From Silvibacterium bohemicum (GTDB lineage Bacteria > Acidobacteriota > Terriglobia > Terriglobales > Acidobacteriaceae): 64,000 bases of DNA. Positions within the stretch are counted from its first letter, which is position 1. Each line of letters starts with the position of its first letter. Shown one piece after another: positions 42,757-51,687 of the stretch. The notes beneath the pieces are model-generated. The model was not told the DNA's origin. It ran no database searches and saw only the letters and a list, made by a program, of their open reading frames with translations. The stretch is taken from positions 942,621 through 1,006,620 of the forward strand of contig NZ_LBHJ01000003.1 in the NCBI RefSeq assembly GCF_001006305.1, in the 5' to 3' direction. The position numbers were made by a program, and so were the translations under genes.

Positions 42757-43365
42757 TTAGCTGTATCGCGCCATCCGCTCCCGCAGTCGCGCCTTCACTC
42801 CGGGCCATTCCTCGGCGGTCACGCTGAACCACACCGAGTGCCGAAAGCTGCCATCGGGCATGATCATGTGATTGCGAAAGATTCCTTCCTGCTTCGCTCC
42901 CAGGGCCGCGATGGCCGTCTGCGATTGCAGATTCTCGTGGTGGGTTTTGAGCGCGACCCGGATCGCGCCCAGCTCTTCGAAGGCGTGCTGCATCAGGAGA
43001 TATTTAGCCTCCACATTGATGCCCGTCCTCCGCCATGCCGGAGCCAGCCAGGTGCCGCCGATCTCCAGTCCGCGATTGCGCGCGTCGATATCCATGTAGC
43101 GTGTCGAGCCCACGACGCGCTTGTCCGCAACCGCCCGGGTCACGAAGGGAAGCGCCCATCCCTGCGCGGCCTGCTTCAGCGCCTGTTCCATCCAACGTTG
43201 AAGATCAGCTCGGCTCTCCACGCGCATCGGCATCCATTTCCAGATGCTGGGCTCGAGTCCTACCGCCGCGAGCTCATCGAGATGCTCCATCCGCATCGGT
43301 TCGAGCACGACGTGCTGGCCTTCGAGGGTAATTGGCGTCACCGCCATTGTCTTCGCATCCGGCAT
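42757..43365 (-). CDS. GNAT-family N-acetyltransferase (RimJ/RimL-like)
   Basis: The 202-residue protein has the RimJ/RimL-type acetyltransferase fold: LEGQHVVLEPMRMEHLDELA at the N-terminus, VGSTRYMDIDARNRGLEIGG (about 85-104), the acetyl-CoA loop region WLAPAWRRTGINVEAKYLLM (about 105-124), and ALKTHHENLQSQTAIAALGA near the C-terminus. It probably acetylates an amino group of a small molecule or a ribosomal protein N-terminus. An internal ATG at 43347 is an alternative start. It is transcribed away from the kinase gene at 43444. Confidence 0.8.
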   Translation of the reverse strand: MPDAKTMAVTPITLEGQHVVLEPMRMEHLDELAAVGLEPSIWKWMPMRVESRADLQRWMEQALKQAAQGWALPFVTRAVADKRVVGSTRYMDIDARNRGLEIGGTWLAPAWRRTGINVEAKYLLMQHAFEELGAIRVALKTHHENLQSQTAIAALGAKQEGIFRNHMIMPDGSFRHSVWFSVTAEEWPGVKARLRERMARYS

Positions 43366-43443
43366 ACGAGGAAGTTTACCGAATGAGAATTTGATATAGC
43401 ACCGCGAACGGTTACACTTGGCTCACCCCGCTCCGTACTCCGT

Positions 43444-46350
43444 ATGCAGATGCACGCCAGATTCGGACCTTATGAAATCGTCGAAGAGATCGGTCACGGC
43501 GGGATGGGGAAGGTCTATCGCGCGCGGGATGCCCGTCTCAATCGTGACGTGGCCCTGAAGGTCGTCGCCGAAAGCTATCTCGACAACAATACTCCCACTC
43601 CCATCACCCCGAGCCTCAGCTCTCACGAGCGATTCATGCGCGAAGCCCGTGCCTCGTCGGCGCTCAACCATCCCAATATCTGCACCATCTACGATGTCGG
43701 CGAGCAGGATGGCCAACCGTACCTGGTCATGGAACTGCTCGAAGGCGACACCCTCAAGCGCGTCATCCACGGGCACTCCCTGCCCCTCGATCAGCTTCTC
43801 GATTACGGCATCCAGCTGTGTTGCGCCTTGTCGGAGGCGCATGGCCGCGGCATCCTGCATCGCGATATCAAGCCCACGAATCTCTTCGTCACCCGCCGTA
43901 GCCAGGGCCACGGCATCCTGAAGGTCCTCGATTTTGGCATCGCCAAGTACAGCGCGCCCAGTCTGCCCGGCGATGCCACCATGTCCATGGCGGAGAACAC
44001 CTTCAGCAGCTACGGCCTCACTCCCGGAACCGCGGCCTACATGGCTCCCGAGCAGGCGCGCGGAGAACCGGTCGATGCCCGCGCGGACGTCTTTGCGACC
44101 GGCGTCGTGCTCTACGAGATGGCCACCGGCTCCTCTCCGTTCTTTGGCGCGTCCATTCCGGAAATCTTCGCTTCGCTGCTCACCCACGAGCCGGAATCCA
44201 TCCGCAAGCGCAATCCGCAATTTCCGCGCGATCTGGAGCGCGTCATCTTCAAGGCTCTAGCCAAGGATCGGGACAAGCGCTATGCCTCGGCCGCGGAACT
44301 GGCTGCCGATCTCACGCAGATTCAGGAGACCCAGCTGGGCCGCACCGGCGGAGGCACAACTTCTTCCAGACTCCGCGTCGCCAGCGGATACCATCCCCCC
44401 ACTCCTCAACGTATCGGAGGATCTTCGGCAGGGAAGTGGATCATCGCCGCAGTGGCCATTCTGGTTTTGGCGGGCGTCGCGTATGCCGCCCTCTCCTGGT
44501 GGAAGGCGCGGCCTCGCCCCAAGCTGGCGCAGACCGATCCCATCATCGTCTCCGAATTCATCAATCGCACCGGCGACCCCGCCTTTAACGAAACGTTGCG
44601 GCAGGCGTTGAGCGTTCAGCTGCAGCAGTCGCCCTCGCTCGATGTGGTGAGCGACGAGCATCTGCGCGACAGCCTCGCCTATCTCGAAAAGCCGTCCGAC
44701 GAAAAGGTGACGCCGGCCATCTCCCGCGAGATCGCCGAACGCGAAGGCATCAAGGCGGTGGTCAACGGAACGGTGTCCAACATCGGCAACGAATACCTGA
44801 TCGCGCTCGAAGCCCAGAACGCGATGACGGGAGACGTGCTGGCGCGCGAGGCCGCGCAGGCCGATGGAAAAGGCCGCGTGCTCGATTCACTGCGCACGGC
44901 AGCGGAAGCACTTGCGCAACAGCTTGCCGCCTCGCTGCCCGCCGTCCCCAAGCCGGACGCTGTGTTGAAGCCCGCCACGACCTCATCGCTGCAGGCCTTT
45001 CGCGCCTATGCCCGGGGCGAGCGTCAACTGGCGCAGGCGAATTTTTCCCAGAGCGTCGGTTCCTATCAACAGGCGGTGGATCTCGATCCCTCCTTTGCCA
45101 TGGCCTACGCGCGCATGGGCGTGGCCTACGTTGCCATCGGCAATCAGTCTCGCGGAAATGCCGCCATCTCCCGCGCCTTCGATCTGGCCAGCAAGGTCTC
45201 CGACCGCGAGCGGCTTTACATCCGCGTGCAATACAACCTCGACGTTACCGGGGATCTGCCCCAGGCCATCGACGCACTCCGGCTGTATGGACAGAGCTAT
45301 CCGAACGAGCCCAAGGTTCCCACCGATCTCTCCGTCGCCTATCTCATCCTCGGCGAATACGAACAGGCCTACGAGCAGGCCGAGAAGGCCATTGGCATGC
45401 AGCCCAAGGCCGGGTCGGGATACGTCAACGCGATGCTGGCGCTCACCTCGCTCAATCGCTTCACAGACGCTAAGGACATTTATCAGAAGGCCGAGTCGCT
45501 GGGGCTCGCGGACGACGCATCGATACGCGGGACGTGGATCTTCACGGCTTATCTGCTCGGAGACAGCGCCGCGGTCCGGCAGCAGATAGACTGGGCGCGC
45601 GACCGCACCGATGGTTTTCTCCTCGATCTGCAGATGGCGCTGCTCGATGAGCACCAGGGGCGATTGCAGAAGGCCGCCGGCGAATGGCAGCGAGCCATCG
45701 ACCGGATGACTCAGCAAAAGATGGAAAGCGCGACGGCGATGCCCATCGCGCAGCGCACGCTCGATGCGGCGCTCGCCGGTAATTGCGGAGATTCAACCTC
45801 TGCGCTGCAGCGCGCCCTGCAATTGGATCAGGATCGCTCCATGCAGGGAACCGCGGCCATCGCTTACGGGCTGTGCGGCGAGCCGGCGCGCGCCATGGAC
45901 ATCGAACAATCGCTGGCCAAAGCCTTCCCTCAGGACACGCTGGTCAATCACGTCTATCTTCCCGACATCGGTGCGGCCATCGAGCTGGGGCAGAAGCGTC
46001 CGCAGGCTGCGCTCGACGCTCTGCGCGCCGCCGAAGACTACGACACGCTAGGCATCGGCTCCTACCTGCGCGGACTCGCGCATCTGGCCCTGAAAGATGG
46101 CGCAGCGGCCGAGAGCGACTTCAACGTGGCGCTGGGTCATCGCAGCATCTTCGTGCTCTCCCAACAGCCGGGAATGAACGTAGCCTATCCGCTCAGCCTG
46201 CTGGGCTTGGCGCGCGCCGAAGCGCTGCAGGGAGACAAGGCCAAAGCCCGCGCCCAATACGCCGCCTTCTTCACCTACTGGAAGGACGCCGATCCCGACC
46301 TCGCGCCCCTGCTCTTCGCCAGGACAGAAGCCGCCGCGCTGGGCCCGTGA
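43444..46350 (+). CDS. Membrane Ser/Thr protein kinase with TPR sensor region
   Basis: The 968-residue protein has a complete PknB-type kinase domain: IGHGGMGKVYRARDARL (glycine loop, about 17-33), VALKVV (catalytic Lys), HRDIKPTNLFV (about 140), DFGIAKY (about 163) and APEQARGEPVDARADVFATG. One membrane span is at about 335-357 (GKWIIAAVAILVLAGVAYAA). The external part has a domain starting DPIIVSEFINRTGDPAFNET, followed by TPR-like repeats to the C-terminus. It is expected to phosphorylate Ser/Thr on partner proteins in response to a signal. No strong ribosome site precedes ATG 43444, and an ATG at 43450 is also possible. A shorter paralogue lies at 55106. Confidence 0.85.
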   Translation: MQMHARFGPYEIVEEIGHGGMGKVYRARDARLNRDVALKVVAESYLDNNTPTPITPSLSSHERFMREARASSALNHPNICTIYDVGEQDGQPYLVMELLEGDTLKRVIHGHSLPLDQLLDYGIQLCCALSEAHGRGILHRDIKPTNLFVTRRSQGHGILKVLDFGIAKYSAPSLPGDATMSMAENTFSSYGLTPGTAAYMAPEQARGEPVDARADVFATGVVLYEMATGSSPFFGASIPEIFASLLTHEPESIRKRNPQFPRDLERVIFKALAKDRDKRYASAAELAADLTQIQETQLGRTGGGTTSSRLRVASGYHPPTPQRIGGSSAGKWIIAAVAILVLAGVAYAALSWWKARPRPKLAQTDPIIVSEFINRTGDPAFNETLRQALSVQLQQSPSLDVVSDEHLRDSLAYLEKPSDEKVTPAISREIAEREGIKAVVNGTVSNIGNEYLIALEAQNAMTGDVLAREAAQADGKGRVLDSLRTAAEALAQQLAASLPAVPKPDAVLKPATTSSLQAFRAYARGERQLAQANFSQSVGSYQQAVDLDPSFAMAYARMGVAYVAIGNQSRGNAAISRAFDLASKVSDRERLYIRVQYNLDVTGDLPQAIDALRLYGQSYPNEPKVPTDLSVAYLILGEYEQAYEQAEKAIGMQPKAGSGYVNAMLALTSLNRFTDAKDIYQKAESLGLADDASIRGTWIFTAYLLGDSAAVRQQIDWARDRTDGFLLDLQMALLDEHQGRLQKAAGEWQRAIDRMTQQKMESATAMPIAQRTLDAALAGNCGDSTSALQRALQLDQDRSMQGTAAIAYGLCGEPARAMDIEQSLAKAFPQDTLVNHVYLPDIGAAIELGQKRPQAALDALRAAEDYDTLGIGSYLRGLAHLALKDGAAAESDFNVALGHRSIFVLSQQPGMNVAYPLSLLGLARAEALQGDKAKARAQYAAFFTYWKDADPDLAPLLFARTEAAALGP

Positions 46351-46406
46351 TCCCAGCCTGCCGGATAATGAGAGTTGATCGCATGGCAAGCGTTACAGGA
46401 GGATGA

Positions 46407-46802
46407 ATGCCAGACACTACGGCCCTTATTGAGCAGGCGTACTCCGCATTCAACAAGCGGGACATCGACGGTGCATTAGCACTGATGACGCAGGACGTGA
46501 GCTGGCCCAAGGCTTCGGAAGGCGGCAAGGTTATCGGAAAAGAAGAGATCCGCGCCTATTGGACTCGGCAATGGAGCGAGTTTGATCCCCATGTCGAACC
46601 GCTCGCAATCGCCGCGGAAGATGGAGGCAAGATCCGCGTCCGCGTGCACCAACTCGTCAATAGTCTTCAGGGGGATGTTTTATCGGACAGCGAAGTTCTT
46701 CACGTGTTCACCGTGAAGAACGGTCTCATCGCAGCCATGGATCTCGGCGATGAGGCAGATACAGCTGTTGGTCCGTCTGCCGCATTCGCACACCGGTCCT
46801 GA
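46407..46802 (+). CDS. NTF2-like (SnoaL-like) protein
   Basis: The 131-residue protein has a single nuclear-transport-factor-2-like alpha+beta domain: LIEQAYSAFNKRDIDGALAL at the N-terminus, VIGKEEIRAYWTRQW near 45-59, and VLHVFTVKNGLIAAMDLGDE near the end. Members bind small hydrophobic ligands or act as isomerases/hydrolases; the role cannot be told. AGGAGG precedes the ATG. It converges with the following gene. Confidence 0.75.
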   Translation: MPDTTALIEQAYSAFNKRDIDGALALMTQDVSWPKASEGGKVIGKEEIRAYWTRQWSEFDPHVEPLAIAAEDGGKIRVRVHQLVNSLQGDVLSDSEVLHVFTVKNGLIAAMDLGDEADTAVGPSAAFAHRS

Positions 46803-46814
46803 ATAGCCATCCGC

Positions 46815-47531
46815 CTACTGAAGAGCTCCACAATCGCCGCCGATCCGTTGCGACGAAGGTCCAGCGGTATACGAAATCTCCAGTCCCGGATGGGTGGATA
46901 CCGTGTATTCCACCTGCTCGGAGTGGCTGAGGCCGGCCTTCACCCTCCATCCCTGGAAGGTTCCCCAGGGAGTATGTTCCTCATGCTGGCCCAGCGCATC
47001 GACGTAAAACGTGCCCAGTCCGGAATTGTATTGATAGACGGGCAGCGTCATTGAAGCACCCGCGGTGAGCGGCAGTGCCGCGAACGTCTCTCCCCAAAGA
47101 TTCCCATCCCATACCGGCCCGTTGATCGCTATGTCGATCGGCTGCTTCGTCGCGCCAGCCATCTTCCAGCCCGAGATGTGCCGGTCACTGTAATCAAGAT
47201 GGACATGAGGCGAACCGTTGAAATCGGTATCAAGACGGATGGGCCGGAGATCGTCGCGTCGCAGCAAGAAGCTATCCCGCATATCGAATTTCCCGCTGTA
47301 CAGATGCTGATGCACGACGATCGCCAGCGCATCGACTCCCAGGACCTGTTCGCGCGTAATGCTCTGGAAGGTAATACCGATTGGCTTCGGAACCCCTTGG
47401 TTCGGAGCCGTGATCGTGTAGCAGTATTGGCCGAGAGTCAGGAGTTTACCGTCAGGTGTAACCTGCGTAGCCTGGCCGAAAACAACCGATGCCGCCCAGA
47501 CAAGATAAGACGCCGCCAGCTGTCGGAACAT
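46815..47531 (-). CDS. Secreted hypothetical beta-rich protein
   Basis: The 238-residue protein has a signal peptide (QLAASYLVWAASVVFGQA). The mature part is rich in beta strands: DMRDSFLLRRDDLRPIRLDT, VHLDYSDRHISGWKMAGATK and WGTFQGWRVKAGLSHSEQVE. The layout (probing a sugar- or lipid-related 'DSFLLRRDDLRPIRLDT' strand pair) recalls DUF3108-like periplasmic proteins, but this is a weak resemblance. No catalytic motif is visible. Confidence 0.55.
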   Translation of the reverse strand: MFRQLAASYLVWAASVVFGQATQVTPDGKLLTLGQYCYTITAPNQGVPKPIGITFQSITREQVLGVDALAIVVHQHLYSGKFDMRDSFLLRRDDLRPIRLDTDFNGSPHVHLDYSDRHISGWKMAGATKQPIDIAINGPVWDGNLWGETFAALPLTAGASMTLPVYQYNSGLGTFYVDALGQHEEHTPWGTFQGWRVKAGLSHSEQVEYTVSTHPGLEISYTAGPSSQRIGGDCGALQ

Positions 47532-47698
47532 GCGTAGGTCCTCTGTTGATTCCTGGCGCGATTCTAGCCGGTCCCGCGGTTGCGCGGAAAGCTTTTAGAC
47601 GCGTAGCCCGTGAATTCGAATTCCCGCTGCGAAAACTGTTCTCATGCCGATTCGCCCGGGAGTAGCGCCGATGCTAAAGTGGCTTTGAGAATCACTGC

Positions 47699-48190
47699 AT
47701 GTCTATCGCCAAAGACCTCGCCCGCATTGCCGTTCAGGAACACGAACTCCAGTTCACCAGCTTCGACGAAGAAACCGCGTGGCGACTAGGCTCCCGCCTT
47801 CGTTCCTTGGCCGTCGAACGTGGAGGCAAGCTGGTCATCGACGTACGCCGCTTCGGGCAGCCGCTCTTCTATACTGCGCTGCCCGGCACTGCTCCCGACA
47901 ATGTCGAATGGGTCCGACGTAAGAGCAACGTGACGGCCCGCTTCCACCGCAGCTCCTACGCCATCGGCCTGGAGATGGAGCAGAAGAGCTCCAATCTCTT
48001 CGAGCGCTACGGCCTCGCTGTGGCCGACTACGCCAGCCACGGCGGCTGCTTCCCGCTGCGTGTCTTGAACGCAGGCATCATCGGGTCGGTCACCGTCTCC
48101 GGACTACCCCAGCGCGCCGATCACGAGCTGGTAGTCGAAGCGCTCTGCCTCGAACTCGAGCGCAGCTTCGAGACGCTCCGGCTTCCATAA
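47699..48190 (+). CDS. UPF0303 / haem-degrading-domain (DUF967-like) protein
   Basis: The 163-residue protein matches the UPF0303 family: FDEETAWRLGSRLRSLAVER (about 22-41), LVIDVRRFGQPLFYTALPGT (about 45-64), WVRRKSNVTARFHRSSYAIG (about 71-90), and FPLRVLNAGIIGSVTVSGLP (about 120-139). The fold is that of the HbpS/GlcG haem-binding group; the biochemical role is unknown. It is a single gene with no clear operon partner. Confidence 0.8.
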   Translation: MSIAKDLARIAVQEHELQFTSFDEETAWRLGSRLRSLAVERGGKLVIDVRRFGQPLFYTALPGTAPDNVEWVRRKSNVTARFHRSSYAIGLEMEQKSSNLFERYGLAVADYASHGGCFPLRVLNAGIIGSVTVSGLPQRADHELVVEALCLELERSFETLRLP

Positions 48191-48260
48191 TCACGCCGTC
48201 CGCCCGGGAAGCAAATCCACAAAACATATACATTGGATTTGTAACTCTGGAGAGCTTTCT

Positions 48261-50207
48261 GTGACATATTCATCGTTCTGCCGTAGGGGCGCTATGACGC
48301 TCTTCGCTGCCCTGTCCGTTGCCGCTTCCACTCCTGTACACGCCCAAAACTCCCCTGGCCCCCAGCCCATTCCTCTGCCGCCGCCCATCGCCACGCCTGC
48401 GGATGTGGCCTATCCCGGCACCCTCTCCCTGCTGGTCGATCTGACCGACGTTGTGCATCGTGTTGCGGAGGTGCATGAGACTGTTCCCGTCGCAGCCGGA
48501 CCGCTGACCCTGCTTTATCCGCAGTGGATTCCCGGCACGCACTCGCCCACCGGTCCCATCTCGAAGATGGCCGGTCTGGTTGTAACCGCGAATGGCAAGC
48601 GCCTCGAGTGGGTGCGCGATCCGGTGAACGTGTACGCCTACCACATCGACGTGCCGCAGGGCGTTAAGACGCTGGATGTGAACTTCCAGTATCTGGCGCC
48701 GGTCAAAAAAGGCGAAGGCCGCATCTCCTTCTCGTCGAACTTCGTCGACCTTTCGTGGAACACCGTCGTCCTTTATCCAGCCGGATATTTCTCGCGGCGC
48801 ATCCAGTACTCGCCGTCCATCAAGCTACCCGAGGGCTGGAAGTACGCCACCGCGCTCGAGACGAAATCGCAGAAGGGCAATCTCGTCCACTTCGACGACA
48901 CGCCGCTGAACAAGCTGGTCGATTCGCCGCTCTACGCGGGCGTCAACTTCAAGCGCGTCGATCTCTCGACGGACAGCAGCAACAAGGTGTATCTCGATGT
49001 TTTTGCCGACACGCCGGCCGAGCTTGAGATCACTCCCGAGGAGCTGCAGCTTCACCGCAACATGGTGCTCGAAGCCAGGAAGCTCTTCGCCTCCCACCAC
49101 TACGATCATTACGACTTCCTCTTCTCGGTTAGCGACATCATCGGCGGCGAAGGCCTGGAGCACCACCAGTCCAGCGAAGATGGCACCGTCGCCAATTACT
49201 TCACCGATTGGGCTGCGGGCGTTCAGCGCCGCGACCTGCTGGCCCACGAATACACCCACTCATGGGACGGCAAATTCCGCCGCCCCGCCGGTCTCTGGAC
49301 TCCCAACTTCGATGTCCCCATGCAGGATGAGCTGCTCTGGGTCTACGAAGGCATGACCCAGTACTACGGCAACGTGCTGACCGCGCGCGCCGGCATGCGC
49401 ACCCCTGAACAGGCGCGCGATCTTCTCGCTGGGGTCGCGGCCACCTTCGAGACCAGCCCGGGACGCAAGTGGCGTCCCATGGTCGACACCACCAATCAGC
49501 CGACCGTCTCGCAGCGCACGCCGGTAAGCTGGGTGAGCTGGCAGCGCCCCGAAGACTACTACACCGAGGGAATGCTCATCTGGCTCGATGCCGATACCAA
49601 GATCCGCGAGCTGAGCAACGGCCAGAAGTCGCTCGATGACTTCGCCAAGCTCTTCTACGGCGTGGACAACGGCAGCTACATCACCGAAACCTACACCTTC
49701 AACGATCTGGTGACGGCATTGAACACCGTTCAACCCTACGACTGGGCGAACTTCCTCAAGACGCGCGTCTACGATCTGCATCCCGAAGTGCCGGAGAACG
49801 GATTCACGCAGGGCGGCTACAAGCTGGTCTACAACGATCACCAGCCGGAGTGGATGAAGCACGGCGACAACCCGCGCGGAACCAGCTTCGCCACCTCGCT
49901 TGGCTTCAGCGTGATGGGCAACGGCGAGCTGGGATCGGTGGCCTGGGACGGCCCGGCCTTCAAGGCGGGCATCACGCCCGACATGCAGTTGGTAGGCGTG
50001 AACGATCAGACCTTCAGCGTCGCCGCTCTACGCGACGCCATCCTGTCGGCGGAGAAGGACAAGTCGCCGATCAAGCTGCTGCTGAAGCGGGACGACCAGC
50101 TGCAAACCGTCTCTCTCGACTACCACGGCGGACTACGCTATCCGCACCTGGAGCGGGTGGAGGGAACAGAAGACCGCCTCGACCCCATCCTCTCGCCATC
50201 GAAGTAA
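48261..50207 (+). CDS. M61-family metallopeptidase (glycyl aminopeptidase-like) with PDZ domain
   Basis: The 648-residue secreted protein starts at GTG 48261 with GGAGAG about 6 bases upstream. After the signal peptide (FAALSVAASTPVHAQ) comes the M61 N-terminal beta domain with YPQWIPGTHSPTGPISKMAG. The zinc site HEYTHSWDGKFRRP has ligands H329 and H333, the catalytic E330, and a third ligand in WVYEGMTQYYG (E363). A C-terminal PDZ domain follows (GPAFKAGITPDMQLVGVNDQ, about 571-590). It should cleave peptides in the periplasm. The operon stands alone and ends in a terminator at 50244. Confidence 0.88.
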   Translation: MTYSSFCRRGAMTLFAALSVAASTPVHAQNSPGPQPIPLPPPIATPADVAYPGTLSLLVDLTDVVHRVAEVHETVPVAAGPLTLLYPQWIPGTHSPTGPISKMAGLVVTANGKRLEWVRDPVNVYAYHIDVPQGVKTLDVNFQYLAPVKKGEGRISFSSNFVDLSWNTVVLYPAGYFSRRIQYSPSIKLPEGWKYATALETKSQKGNLVHFDDTPLNKLVDSPLYAGVNFKRVDLSTDSSNKVYLDVFADTPAELEITPEELQLHRNMVLEARKLFASHHYDHYDFLFSVSDIIGGEGLEHHQSSEDGTVANYFTDWAAGVQRRDLLAHEYTHSWDGKFRRPAGLWTPNFDVPMQDELLWVYEGMTQYYGNVLTARAGMRTPEQARDLLAGVAATFETSPGRKWRPMVDTTNQPTVSQRTPVSWVSWQRPEDYYTEGMLIWLDADTKIRELSNGQKSLDDFAKLFYGVDNGSYITETYTFNDLVTALNTVQPYDWANFLKTRVYDLHPEVPENGFTQGGYKLVYNDHQPEWMKHGDNPRGTSFATSLGFSVMGNGELGSVAWDGPAFKAGITPDMQLVGVNDQTFSVAALRDAILSAEKDKSPIKLLLKRDDQLQTVSLDYHGGLRYPHLERVEGTEDRLDPILSPSK

Positions 50208-50243
50208 TCTATCTGCCGCAGTCGCGGCAGATACAAAAGACGA

Positions 50244-50265
50244 ATGGCCGGGTAAGCCCGGCCAT
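50244..50265 (+). terminator. Terminator after the M61 peptidase
   Basis: ATGGCCGGG (50244-50252), loop TAAG, CCCGGCCAT (50257-50265), then CTTATTTCTGTCT. A perfect 9-base GC-rich stem with a T-rich tail. Confidence 0.8.
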
Positions 50266-50544
50266 CTTATTTCTGTCTCTCCTGCGCATAACCTAACTTC
50301 GACAGTGACATACTTGGCACACAAAAGTAATAGGCGCAATATGGCTACGTGGGGGCCTGAGGCACTTCAACAAGCGATTATTTACTTCATCGATCCTCTT
50401 AACAGCAGTTGTCTTTGAAGGTCAGTATTATCTTCGGGGGCTCGCCTCTTGGCCTTGATGAGTGGATGTGTGTTTTTGGGACGATTTGCAGCTGCAAGAA
50501 CGGTGTCAGTTTTCTAGCTTCTGACCCTTCGTGGCACTCAGGCT

Positions 50545-51375
50545 TCACGGCTGAATCAACTCCTGATTTTGTTTATATTCCACGCAAACCAATGTTCCCT
50601 TGAAGCCTGGAGGTGTGTCTTCCGCAACATACGCATCAATCCCCGCATCCTTTAGTATCCACATGATCCAAATTGCCTGGTTGTGCGGGTCATCGCTATA
50701 AATCGCCACACCTGGGGCCGATGTATATATGAGGCTTCTTAATGCCTCCGCATGGCTTCCTTCCCATTTAGCAGACCAATGAGAATCCTTGAATATCTTC
50801 AGTAGGTGCATAGCTAGATTAGTAGACTCGCGATCTTCATAGAAGGCCGGCGCGATTCTGACCGTGGAATACTTGCTATCCCCAGAATGCTTCGCATATT
50901 CCGCTAACTTGTCATGCAAGCGATCTGCGTTCTCCGCGCTGATTATCCTATCTGGCACGGCTTCGCCTTTAGAAATCCCCGTATAGGCTTCGCGCCAATT
51001 CTCAGCTTTGGCCTGCGACTCTCTCAGAGATTGCCGATATCGGCTTTCGTTCACGGCAAAACCTTGAAGGCGTTCGATTGTAGTCACGCTTTGCTGGTGA
51101 TCGGTATAAACCGTTCGTACAATACCGCAAGCAAAAATGGGGACATACCAGACGATATTTCCCCCAATTGCGCCTGCGAAAACGATGATGACATTTTGTT
51201 TCCAGTGCCTCATCATCTCAGCCTTCCCGCGAATTCGGAAGATGAAACCAGTAACAATGAGACCTGAAACAGCGGCAACGATCCAGGTCGAAGCGAATCC
51301 CAACGCGGTCGTACCTTGCCCGTTGAGAAAAATTTGCCACGATTGACGCAATAACCTGAGGAAACTTGCCCACAT
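50545..51375 (-). CDS. Hypothetical membrane protein with C-terminal cytosolic domain
   Basis: The 276-residue protein has two N-terminal membrane spans (FASTWIVAAVSGLIVTGFIF, about 26-46, and VIIVFAGAIGGNIVWYVPIF, about 62-82). A predicted helical/coiled-coil stretch with many Glu, Arg and Gln follows (ERLQGFAVNESRYRQSLRES, about 100-119). The globular C-terminus has SAPGVAIYSDDPHNQAIWIM and CVEYKQNQELIQP. I do not recognise a family. Its codon usage is visibly more AT-rich than that of the genes on both sides, which suggests transfer. Its neighbourhood (50.2-51.7 kb) otherwise has no genes. Confidence 0.6.
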   Translation of the reverse strand: MWASFLRLLRQSWQIFLNGQGTTALGFASTWIVAAVSGLIVTGFIFRIRGKAEMMRHWKQNVIIVFAGAIGGNIVWYVPIFACGIVRTVYTDHQQSVTTIERLQGFAVNESRYRQSLRESQAKAENWREAYTGISKGEAVPDRIISAENADRLHDKLAEYAKHSGDSKYSTVRIAPAFYEDRESTNLAMHLLKIFKDSHWSAKWEGSHAEALRSLIYTSAPGVAIYSDDPHNQAIWIMWILKDAGIDAYVAEDTPPGFKGTLVCVEYKQNQELIQP

Positions 51376-51687
51376 GCCGAAAGCCTATGCTTAGCGCTAT
51401 TGTGCGGCAAGTGTATAGTCGCCTAACTCCTGCCGAGCGCATTAGGCATGAGAGCATACCGCTATGAAATCGAAAGACTGTCCCGATTGCCATCGTCTCA
51501 GTGAACGATATTGGACGCTTTCAGCTGAGCTTGATTGCAGGGGCTAGTGAGAGACACAGAAATCCAAAAAAAAAAATTCAGAAGTTCACCGCAATTCAAT
51601 TTGACTGCAGCCGTTCTTCAGATCATTGCCCATCCCGATGAAAACGTGTACATTGACGCGAGATAACGGCGATTGTGGGGCTGCATT
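51376..51687. other. 312-base intergenic region before the symporter
   Basis: An A11 homopolymer at 51566-51576 and generally lower GC are seen. No gene, clear promoter or repeat copy was recognised. Confidence 0.3.
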
